Positions 1-6,879 of a stretch of DNA of 64,000 nucleotides are shown one piece after another (within the stretch, counting starts at the first letter, position 1; every line of letters starts with the position of its first letter). Under the pieces are notes generated by a model that searched no databases, was not told the origin of the DNA, and worked only from the letters and a program-made list of their open reading frames with translations. The DNA comes from JBNJDJ01 sp051744845 (GTDB lineage Bacteria; Bacillota; Clostridia; Peptostreptococcales; Acidaminobacteraceae). Where the stretch lies: the NCBI GenBank assembly GCA_051744845.1, contig JBNJDJ010000001.1, forward strand, positions 62,001 to 126,000. The letters run 5' to 3'. The translations under genes and the position numbers were made by a program.

Positions 1-1
1 T

Positions 2-1261
2 TTTGAGAATAAAATAGATTATTTTAAAAATCTAGATAGATTAAAAAAAATACTAAATATTTTAGATCCAGATAATACTCAAATTAATTCTTTTTACATT
101 TATGATTCTTATTCTGATAAATTAAAAGAAATTAGGAGTTCTAAGAAGAAATTAATTAAAGAGATGAAAGAAAAAAGCAATACTTTGATAAAAAAACTAT
201 CCAATGATTTAAAAGTTAAAACTAATAGAAAAAAAGAATTAATAGTAAAAAAATCGAATGATACTAAAAAAGAAAAATTAATAAATGATAAAAGAGTAAA
301 ATATAAAAATGAAAATTTAATGAATGTTTTTTTTAAAGTTAACGATGATTATTATTTAAAAGATATTAAAGAAAAAATAAAAGATTTAAATATAAAAGAA
401 GAAAAAGAGAAAAAAAAAGTTAGAAAAGAAATTAGTGAAAATATAAGAAAAAAAATAGGTGGTTTACAAAAAAGTTTTGATTTGATTTTAAGGATTGATT
501 TATTATTAGCAAAAGTTATTTTTGCAAAAAAATATAAATGTTGTAGACCAAAACTATCAGATAATAGTTTTAGTATAAAAAAAGGAAGACTATTAAATTT
601 AGAAAAAAAGTTAGAAAGTGAAGATAAGAATTATCAACCTATTGATATAATTTTAAAAAAAGGAGTGAATGTAATAACTGGTCCTAATATGGGAGGTAAA
701 ACTGTTAGTCTAAAGATGATAGGTTTTATTACATACTTAGCTCAATTAGGTTTTTTTGTTCCAGCTAAAGGATTTAATTATTATCCTTTAGAATTTATCA
801 TGATATCAATTGGTGATAATCAAAATATGCTAAAAGGTTTATCTACTTTTGCTGCTGAAATACAGTATGTAAAAAAAGCAATAAATTTAAATGATAAAAA
901 AGGATTATTAATAATTGATGAATTAGCTCAAGGAACAAATCCAATAGAGGGATATGCACTTTCTAAAAGTATATTAAATTATTTTAAAAAATTAGATATT
1001 ATAACTATAATATCAACTCATTATGATCAATTAGTTGATTCAGAGATTAATCATTATCAGGTAAATGGACTGAAATATATATCTAAAGATTTATCGATTG
1101 ATAGGTTACATGAGAATATGGATTATCAGTTAAAAAAGGTTAAAAATAATGAAATTCCAAAAGATGCAATAAATATTAGTAAATATTTAAATTTAGATTC
1201 TGACATTATTAAAATGGCAGAAGAGATTTTAAAGGGAGGTTATGGATTTAATGGAAAGTAA
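2..1261 (+). CDS. kamC: Lysine 5,6-aminomutase reactivase ATPase KamC (MutS-like), 5'-truncated by window
   Basis: The frame is open from base 2, so the gene begins before the window; 419 residues are visible. The C-terminal half is a MutS/ABC-type ATPase: Walker A GPNMGGKT at 680-703, Walker B LLIIDELAQGTNP near 905-940, and the STHYDQ switch near 1015-1030. The visible N-terminal part is a Lys-rich, helical segment like the MutS core/clamp, with no mismatch-recognition domain seen. In lysine-fermenting anaerobes a MutS-like protein sits directly before kamD-kamE and is thought to reactivate the B12 mutase rather than repair DNA. Here it is followed by kamD with the stop overlapping the kamD start, which supports that role. 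A stand-alone DNA-repair MutS2-like function is less likely but not excluded. Confidence 0.85.
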   Translation, partial: FENKIDYFKNLDRLKKILNILDPDNTQINSFYIYDSYSDKLKEIRSSKKKLIKEMKEKSNTLIKKLSNDLKVKTNRKKELIVKKSNDTKKEKLINDKRVKYKNENLMNVFFKVNDDYYLKDIKEKIKDLNIKEEKEKKKVRKEISENIRKKIGGLQKSFDLILRIDLLLAKVIFAKKYKCCRPKLSDNSFSIKKGRLLNLEKKLESEDKNYQPIDIILKKGVNVITGPNMGGKTVSLKMIGFITYLAQLGFFVPAKGFNYYPLEFIMISIGDNQNMLKGLSTFAAEIQYVKKAINLNDKKGLLIIDELAQGTNPIEGYALSKSILNYFKKLDIITIISTHYDQLVDSEINHYQVNGLKYISKDLSIDRLHENMDYQLKKVKNNEIPKDAINISKYLNLDSDIIKMAEEILKGGYGFNGK

Positions 1262-2819
1262 ATTAAATTTAGATTTTGAATTAGTTAAAAAGGCAAGAGG
1301 GTATGCTAAAAAAATAGCTTTAGATATGCAAAAGTTTATTGAAAAACATTCTACAGTATCTGTTGAAAGAACTATTGCAAGACTATTAGGAGTTGACGGA
1401 GTAGATTCAATTGATAGACCTTTGCCGAATGTTTTAATAGATCATATTAAGAAAAATAATGGATTGAGTTCAGGAATTGCATTTTGGTTAGGAAATGCTT
1501 TAGTTGAATTTCCACAAAAGAGTGTTCAAGATATAGCTGAAATGGTTTCAAATGATGAAATAAATCTTTTAGAATTAAATATACATCCAGTTGAAAAAAT
1601 ACAAGAAAAAATAGAGAAGATTGCTAAAAATACTACATTGGAAATTCAAAAAAATAAAGAGAAAAGAGAAGAATTTATAGAAAATGTAGGAGAAGGTTCT
1701 AAACCTTATTTATATGTAATAGTAGCTACAGGAAATATTTATGAAGATGCTAAGCAAGCAAAAGCAGCTGCTAAGCAAGGAGCAGATATTATTGCAGTTA
1801 TAAGAACAACTGCTCAATCTTTATTAGATTATGTTCCATATGGTGCAACTACTGAAGGATTTGGTGGAACATATGCTACTCAAGAAAATTTTAAGATTAT
1901 GAGAAAGGCTCTAGATGAAGTTGGAAAAGAAGAAGGAAGGTATATTAGATTATGTAATTATTGTTCAGGTCTTTGTATGCCAGAAATAGCAGCTATGGGG
2001 GCTTTAGAAAGATTAGATGTTATGTTAAATGATGCATTATACGGAATACTTTTTAGAGATATTAATATGCAAAGAACATTAATTGATCAATTTTTTTCAA
2101 GAGTAATAAATGGTTTTTCTGGTGTTATTATAAATACTGGAGAAGATAATTATTTGACTACTGCTGATGCATATGAAGAAGCACATACAGTATTAGCTAG
2201 TCAATTTATTAATGAGCAATTTGCACTATTAGCTGGATTAAAAGAAGAACAAATGGGACTAGGGCATGCATTTGAAATGAAACCAGACTTGGAAAATGGG
2301 TTTTTGTATGAGTTAGCTCAAGCACAAATGGCTAGAGAAATATTTCCAAAAGCTTCTTTGAAATATATGCCACCTACAAAATATATGACAGGTAATATAT
2401 TTAAAGGACATGTACAAGATGCATTATTTAATATGGCAGCGATTATAACTAATCAAGATATTCAATTGTTAGGTATGTTAACTGAAGCTATTCATACTCC
2501 ATTTTTACACGATAGAAAGTTATCTATAGAAAATGCACAATATGTTTTCAATAATATGAGAAATTTAGGAGATGAAATAACTTTTAAGAAAAATGGAATA
2601 ATGCAAAATAGAGCTGAAAAGGTACTAACTGAATCTAAGGATATGTTAAAAGATATCTATAATGAAGGCCTTATGTCTACAATTGAAAAAGGAAAATTTG
2701 CTGGAATAAAACGTTTAAAAGATGGAGGCAAGGGTTTAGATGGAGTCATTTCTAAAGGTGAAAAATACTTTAATCCATTTATCGATTTAATGTTAAAGGA
2801 GGATAGTTTATGGCAATAG
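1251..2819 (+). CDS. kamD: Lysine 5,6-aminomutase alpha subunit
   Basis: This is the TIM-barrel catalytic subunit of the coenzyme-B12 and PLP-dependent lysine 5,6-aminomutase, which moves the terminal amino group of D-lysine or beta-lysine in lysine fermentation. I recognise the family from the MESKLNLDFELV start and blocks such as YATQENFKIMRKALDE, LCNYCSGLCMPEIAAMGALERLD and GNIFKGHVQDALFNM. Length is 522 residues from the ATG at 1251. That start matches known family N-termini and lies 11 nt after the AGGGAGG at 1233-1239. An in-frame ATG at 1242 is only 2 nt from the ribosome site and would add MDL. The gene overlaps kamC by 11 nt and kamE by 10 nt, so the three are translationally coupled. 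Confidence 0.93.
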   Translation: MESKLNLDFELVKKARGYAKKIALDMQKFIEKHSTVSVERTIARLLGVDGVDSIDRPLPNVLIDHIKKNNGLSSGIAFWLGNALVEFPQKSVQDIAEMVSNDEINLLELNIHPVEKIQEKIEKIAKNTTLEIQKNKEKREEFIENVGEGSKPYLYVIVATGNIYEDAKQAKAAAKQGADIIAVIRTTAQSLLDYVPYGATTEGFGGTYATQENFKIMRKALDEVGKEEGRYIRLCNYCSGLCMPEIAAMGALERLDVMLNDALYGILFRDINMQRTLIDQFFSRVINGFSGVIINTGEDNYLTTADAYEEAHTVLASQFINEQFALLAGLKEEQMGLGHAFEMKPDLENGFLYELAQAQMAREIFPKASLKYMPPTKYMTGNIFKGHVQDALFNMAAIITNQDIQLLGMLTEAIHTPFLHDRKLSIENAQYVFNNMRNLGDEITFKKNGIMQNRAEKVLTESKDMLKDIYNEGLMSTIEKGKFAGIKRLKDGGKGLDGVISKGEKYFNPFIDLMLKEDSLWQ

Positions 2820-3568
2820 AAAATTCAGTAGATTTGAAAAATATTAAACCTTACGGTGACACTTTAAATGATGGTCAAATGCAACTTAGTTTTACTTTAC
2901 CTGTTGAATATAGTGAAGAGGCAAAGGAAGCAGCCAAGCAACTATTAATAAAGATGGGTATTAAAGAACCTACAGTTGTTCATGCTGAGGATTTAAAGAT
3001 AGGTTATACATTCTTTGTCTGTTACGGAAAATGTAGTCTATCTGTTGATTTCGAGTCAATAGAGGTTCCTAAAGTTGACGGAGATTTAATGGATAAATAC
3101 GGTGTAGAAGATTTTATAAAAGAAAATATAAATAGAGAAGTTAAAATTATTGGCGCTTGTATTGAAACAGATGCCCATACTGTTGGAATTGATGCAATTA
3201 TGAATATGAAAGGTTATGATGGTCATTATGGTTTGGAAAGATATGAAAAAATAGAAGCTATAAATATGGGAGCTCAAGTTCCAAGTGAAAAATTATTAGC
3301 AAAAGCCATAGAAATAGACGCAGATGCAGTAGTTATTTCCCAAGTAGTGACGCAAAAGGATATTCATATTAATAATTTAACTAAATTTATAGAATTAGCT
3401 GAAGCAGAAGGTATAAGAGATGATTTAATATTAATATGTGGAGGTCCAAGAATTAATCATGAATTAGCTCAAGAAATTGGTTTTGATGCAGGTTTTGGAA
3501 AAGGTTCATATGCTGAACATGTTGCTTCTTTTGTGGTTAATCAAATTGTAGATAGAAATTTAGTATAA
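2810..3568 (+). CDS. kamE: Lysine 5,6-aminomutase beta (B12-binding) subunit
   Basis: The small subunit binds adenosylcobalamin and PLP. The Rossmann-type B12 domain shows the base-off motif DAHTVG (residues 121-126, axial His123). The following MNMKGYDGHYGLERY holds the lysine (about Lys134) equivalent to the PLP Schiff-base lysine of the family. Residues 1-110 form the dimerisation/lid region with the family-typical KPYGDTLNDGQMQLSFTLP. Length is 252 residues, near the usual 260. The start is well fixed by AAAGGAGG about 7 nt upstream. It overlaps the end of kamD and is the last gene of the kam unit visible here; no strong terminator follows before rpsO. Confidence 0.94.
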   Translation: MAIENSVDLKNIKPYGDTLNDGQMQLSFTLPVEYSEEAKEAAKQLLIKMGIKEPTVVHAEDLKIGYTFFVCYGKCSLSVDFESIEVPKVDGDLMDKYGVEDFIKENINREVKIIGACIETDAHTVGIDAIMNMKGYDGHYGLERYEKIEAINMGAQVPSEKLLAKAIEIDADAVVISQVVTQKDIHINNLTKFIELAEAEGIRDDLILICGGPRINHELAQEIGFDAGFGKGSYAEHVASFVVNQIVDRNLV

Positions 3569-3582
3569 AACTAAAAAAAGAT

Positions 3583-3611
3583 TTTACAATTAAAGCAAAT
3601 TGTGTTAAAAT
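3583..3611 (+). promoter_or_regulatory. Promoter of rpsO
   Basis: TTTACA at 3583-3588, 17-bp spacer, TAAAAT at 3606-3611. It lies just after the kamE stop and separates rpsO from the kam operon. Confidence 0.6.
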
Positions 3612-3632
3612 TTTAGTGTTGAACTTATGACA

Positions 3633-3657
3633 AAGATTATCGATTAACGATAGTCTT
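3633..3657 (+). promoter_or_regulatory. Hairpin in rpsO leader
   Basis: A 10-bp stem (3633-3642 with 3648-3657, one G-U pair, 5-nt loop) lies 17 nt before the AGGAGG of rpsO. It has no T-run, so it is not a terminator. S15 leaders in many bacteria are autoregulatory structures bound by S15; this could be one, but the match is by position only. Confidence 0.45.
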
Positions 3658-3684
3658 AGTTATTAGCGATTGATAGGAGGAAAG

Positions 3685-3951
3685 ATGATTTCTAAAGAAA
3701 AAAAGCAAGAAATAATTGAAAAGTTTGCTACTCACGAAGGTGATACTGGTTCTACACAAGTACAAGTAGCAATATTAACACACAGAATAAATGAATTGAA
3801 TGAGCATTTAAAGATTCATAAAAAAGATCACCATTCTAGAAGAGGACTTATGAAAATGGTTGGTAAAAGACGTTCGTTATTAAATTATTTAAAAAATAAT
3901 GATTTAGATGAATATAAATCATTAATTAAGAAGTTAAAATTAAGAAAATAA
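3685..3951 (+). CDS. rpsO: 30S ribosomal protein S15
   Basis: S15 is a primary 16S rRNA-binding protein of the small subunit platform. The sequence is typical over its whole 88 residues (GDTGSTQVQVAILTHRI, HKKDHHSRRGL, VGKRRSLLNYLK). The ATG at 3685 follows AGGAGG at 3675-3680 with good spacing; a TTG at 3670 in the same frame would put the ribosome site inside the gene and is rejected. rpsO next to pnp is a very widely conserved order. The gene has its own promoter, a leader hairpin and a terminator. Confidence 0.97.
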   Translation: MISKEKKQEIIEKFATHEGDTGSTQVQVAILTHRINELNEHLKIHKKDHHSRRGLMKMVGKRRSLLNYLKNNDLDEYKSLIKKLKLRK

Positions 3952-3959
3952 TTATTTAA

Positions 3960-3986
3960 TAGAGCGGTTTTTCCGCTCTAATTTTG
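3960..3986 (+). terminator. Terminator after rpsO
   Basis: An 8-bp GC-rich stem (3960-3967 with 3973-3980) with a 5-nt loop, followed by AATTTT. A moderate intrinsic terminator between rpsO and pnp. Confidence 0.75.
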
Positions 3987-3989
3987 TAT

Positions 3990-4047
3990 ATTGTCCTACT
4001 TGGTATAAACTGCTTATTTATAAGAATTTTATAGCAAGTAGGATAAT
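3990..4047 (+). promoter_or_regulatory. Long hairpin in pnp leader
   Basis: A 13-bp outer stem (3990-4002 with 4035-4047, one G-U) continues inward after one mismatch as TATAAA/TTTATA (4004-4009 with 4028-4033) and a small inner CTTA/TAAG stem. The whole fold abuts the AGGAGG ribosome site of pnp at 4051-4056. In E. coli the pnp leader hairpin is cut by RNase III and PNPase then represses its own translation. The position and shape here fit such a processing target, but this is inference. Confidence 0.6.
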
Positions 4048-4061
4048 TTAAGGAGGGAAAT

Positions 4062-6197
4062 TTGAGTATTAAAAGAAAAAGCTATACATTAGATATAGCA
4101 GGTAAAAGTTTAAAAGTTGATTTAGGTAAATATGCAAATTTAGCTAATGGATCGGCAATGGTATCATTTGAAGATACTACAGTGTTAACTACAGCAACGG
4201 ATTCAGGTCCAAAACCACATTTAGGATTTTTTCCATTAAGTGTTGATTATGAAGAAAAAATGTATGCAGATGGTAAAATTCCTGGAGGATACAGAAAAAG
4301 AGAAGGTAAACCATCAGAGCAAGCTACTTTGACTGCAAGAGTAATTGATAGAACAATAAGACCTTTCTTTCCAGAAAGTTTTAAAAATGAAGTACAAATT
4401 ATTTCAACTGTAATGTCAGTTGATGGAAATGCACCGGCAGATATTGCAGGAATGATAGGAGCTTCAATTGCTTTATCAGTTTCTGATATTCCATTTGAAA
4501 AGCCAATTGCAGGAGTAAGAGTTGGTTTGATAGATGATGAATTAATTTTAAATCCATCTGATGAAGAAATGGAAGAATCAAAATTAGATTTAATTGTTGC
4601 TGGGACTAAAGATGCAGTCTGTATGGTAGAAGCAGGCGCTGAAATGGTAAGCGATGATATTGTACTTGAAGCAATTTTATTTGGACATGAGAAAATTAAA
4701 GAAATTGCTGAATTTATTGAAAAAATTGTTTCAGAAGTTGGTCTTGAAAAAAGAACTATTGAAACTCCAGAAATCGATCAAGATTTTTATGATAAAATTT
4801 ACGAAGAATTATATGATGATGTGGACCAAGCAATGAGAAATCAAGATAAACATGAAAGAAATTTAGAAATTGAAAAAATTAAAGATGAAGCACTAGAAAA
4901 ATATAAAGAAATTTTAGATGAAGATGATGAAAGAATAGATTTAATAAAAACAGTTCATAAAGACTTGCAAAAGAAATGTGTAAGAAAAATGATTGTTGAA
5001 GAAAATATTAGACCTGATGGAAGAGATTTTGATGAAATCAGATCATTAAACTCTTATGTAGGAGAATTACCTAGAGTTCATGGATCTGGTGTATTTGAAA
5101 GAGGACTTACTCAAGTAATGTCAGTATTAACATTAGGTGGTATTGGCGAAGGTAAAAGATTAGATGGATTAGAATTAATAGATCAAAAAAGATATATGCA
5201 TCATTATAATTTTCCACCATCATCTGTTGGAGATACAGGACGTATGTATACTAATCGAAGAGCTATAGGACATGGAGCATTAGGTGAAAGAGCTTTACTT
5301 CCTGTTTTACCTTCGGAAGAAGAGTTCCCATATTCTATACGTGTGGTATCAGAAGTTTTAACTTGTAATGGTAGCTCATCTCAAGCAAGTATTTGTGGTT
5401 CAACATTAGCATTATTAGATGCTGGAGTTCCTATAAAAGATTCAGTAGCTGGAATTGCTATGGGATTAATTAAAGAAGGCGATGAAGTACGTATTTTAAC
5501 TGATATTCAAGGAATTGAAGACTTTTATGGAAATATGGACTTTAAAGTTGCTGGAACTAGAGAAGGTGTAACTGCATTACAAATGGATATTAAGATGGAT
5601 GGTTTAAGTAAATCATTATTAGAAGAAGCTTTATTAGCAGGTAAAAAAGCTAGAAATAAAGTTTTAGATAATATGAATGAAACAATTAGTAAACCAAATG
5701 AAGAATTATCAGAATATGCTCCAAGAGTTTTAAGTACGAAAGTTAATCCAGAAAAAATTGGTAAAATAATTGGACCTGGTGGAAAAACAATTACTAAAAT
5801 AACAACTGATTATGATGTAAAAATTGATATTGAAGATGATGGCGATGTTTTAATTACAGCTAATGATCAAAAAACAGGTGAAGCTGCATTAAATGAAATA
5901 AATCTGTTAGTTAAAGAAGCAAAAGTTGGAGAAATTTATATAGGTACTATTAAAAAAATAGTAAACTTTGGTGCTTTTGTAGAGATTTTCCCTGGAACTG
6001 AAGGATTGTGTCATATTTCTCAGTTTACTCAATCGCGTTTAAATAAAGTTAGTGATAAATTTAGCGTAGGTGAAGAGATATTTGTTAAAGTAACTAATAT
6101 AGAAAAGAAAAGTGGAAAAGTTGATTTATCTAGAAAGAAAGCTTTAAAAGATAAAGATATGGAAGATGAAAAAGATCCAAAAAAGAATAAAAAATAA
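4062..6197 (+). CDS. pnp: Polyribonucleotide nucleotidyltransferase (PNPase)
   Basis: A phosphorolytic 3'-5' exoribonuclease of RNA decay. The 711 residues hold two RNase PH domains (about 10-230 and 310-555), a KH domain with the GxxG loop in KIIGPGGKTI (about 565-580) and an S1 domain (about 620-690, IGTIKKIVNFGAFVEIFPG). The acidic tail after S1 is short and lysine-rich. The start is a TTG at 4062, placed 5 nt after AGGAGG; no ATG fits nearby. The leader is a long hairpin (3990-4047), suggesting autoregulation by processing. It follows rpsO and is closed by its own terminator. Confidence 0.96.
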   Translation: MSIKRKSYTLDIAGKSLKVDLGKYANLANGSAMVSFEDTTVLTTATDSGPKPHLGFFPLSVDYEEKMYADGKIPGGYRKREGKPSEQATLTARVIDRTIRPFFPESFKNEVQIISTVMSVDGNAPADIAGMIGASIALSVSDIPFEKPIAGVRVGLIDDELILNPSDEEMEESKLDLIVAGTKDAVCMVEAGAEMVSDDIVLEAILFGHEKIKEIAEFIEKIVSEVGLEKRTIETPEIDQDFYDKIYEELYDDVDQAMRNQDKHERNLEIEKIKDEALEKYKEILDEDDERIDLIKTVHKDLQKKCVRKMIVEENIRPDGRDFDEIRSLNSYVGELPRVHGSGVFERGLTQVMSVLTLGGIGEGKRLDGLELIDQKRYMHHYNFPPSSVGDTGRMYTNRRAIGHGALGERALLPVLPSEEEFPYSIRVVSEVLTCNGSSSQASICGSTLALLDAGVPIKDSVAGIAMGLIKEGDEVRILTDIQGIEDFYGNMDFKVAGTREGVTALQMDIKMDGLSKSLLEEALLAGKKARNKVLDNMNETISKPNEELSEYAPRVLSTKVNPEKIGKIIGPGGKTITKITTDYDVKIDIEDDGDVLITANDQKTGEAALNEINLLVKEAKVGEIYIGTIKKIVNFGAFVEIFPGTEGLCHISQFTQSRLNKVSDKFSVGEEIFVKVTNIEKKSGKVDLSRKKALKDKDMEDEKDPKKNKK

Positions 6198-6202
6198 ATT
6201 AT

Positions 6203-6229
6203 AATAGCTGAGATTTCTCAGCTATTTTT
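6203..6229 (+). terminator. Terminator after pnp
   Basis: A 10-bp stem (6203-6212 with 6217-6226), ATTT loop, followed by TTT. It starts 6 nt after the pnp stop. Confidence 0.75.
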
Positions 6230-6249
6230 AATGATAGGAGTATGATATT

Positions 6250-6726
6250 TTGAGAAAATTTATTAAAGTAAGTTTAGATCAATTTAAAAAAGACATTGAT
6301 GATTCTGATTATAAAGAAATTTATAAAAATATAAAAATGCCTTTTAGAGCTACTGATTTATCTGCTGGATATGATTTTTATAGTCCTAAAAAATATATAA
6401 TTAAACCAAATGAAAGTCTAAAAATTCCAACAGGCATTAAAGTTAAAATGCAATCTGATGAATGGTTAGGAATATATATTAGAAGCTCTTTAGGTTTTAA
6501 GTATAATATAAGGTTAAAAAATTCAGTAGGTATTATTGATGCTGATTATATAAATGCTAAAAATGAAGGACATATCTGGGTTGCTCTTTATAATCATGGA
6601 CAAAAAGAAATTGTTATAGATAAAGGAGAAGCATTTGCTCAAGGTATTTTTCAAAAATATTTACTTACAAAAGATGATGAAACAGAAAATATTAAAAGAG
6701 CTGGCGGTTTTGGCTCTACTAACTAA
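6250..6726 (+). CDS. dut: dUTP diphosphatase (trimeric dUTPase)
   Basis: Hydrolyses dUTP to dUMP and PPi, keeping uracil out of DNA. All five motifs are visible: ATDLSAGYDFY (1), IRSSLG (2), NSVGIIDADY (3), GEAFAQGIF (4) and the C-terminal RAGGFGSTN (5). Residues 1-32 form a short N-terminal extension. The NAKNEGHIWVALYN stretch after motif 3 resembles the phage/Bacillus YncF-YosS branch rather than the E. coli type. The start is a TTG at 6250 about 9 nt after ATAGGAG; an ATG at 6242 is out of frame and stops at once. It lies alone between the terminators of pnp and its own weak one. Confidence 0.92.
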   Translation: MRKFIKVSLDQFKKDIDDSDYKEIYKNIKMPFRATDLSAGYDFYSPKKYIIKPNESLKIPTGIKVKMQSDEWLGIYIRSSLGFKYNIRLKNSVGIIDADYINAKNEGHIWVALYNHGQKEIVIDKGEAFAQGIFQKYLLTKDDETENIKRAGGFGSTN

Positions 6727-6757
6727 ATTGTAGTTAATTCTACAATTTATTTTATTT
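6725..6757 (+). terminator. Terminator after dut
   Basis: A 9-bp AT-rich stem (6725-6733 with 6740-6748) beginning inside the dut stop codon, followed by ATTTTATTT. Weak but well placed. Confidence 0.5.
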
Positions 6758-6772
6758 AAAAAAAGTTTTTAC

Positions 6773-6801
6773 TTAACATACAAACATACATTTGATATAA
6801 T
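6773..6801 (+). promoter_or_regulatory. Promoter upstream of ftsK
   Basis: TTAACA at 6773-6778, 17-bp spacer, TATAAT at 6796-6801. A second extended -10 (TGCTATAAT, 6854-6862) lies nearer the gene but would leave almost no leader before the ribosome site. Confidence 0.6.
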
Positions 6802-6879
6802 GTATTTATTAACATGTGGTTTTTATTTATATAATGAGTTTTTTAAAAATATATGCTATAATAAAAATGGAGGTAAATA

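Noticed and set aside
3086..3277. Minus-strand open frame inside kamE
   Set aside because: Lies wholly within a well-supported gene, has no ribosome site and an Ile/Asn/Phe-rich composition typical of antisense frames.
3583..3606. ACAATT/AATTGT hairpin as kam operon terminator
   Set aside because: Only a 6-bp AT stem overlapping the rpsO promoter, with a broken T-run.
3633..3657. Hairpin after kamE as a terminator
   Set aside because: No T-run follows, and it lies downstream of the rpsO promoter, in the rpsO leader.
4399..4836. Overlapping frames within pnp on both strands
   Set aside because: Leu/Lys-rich shadow frames with no start signals.
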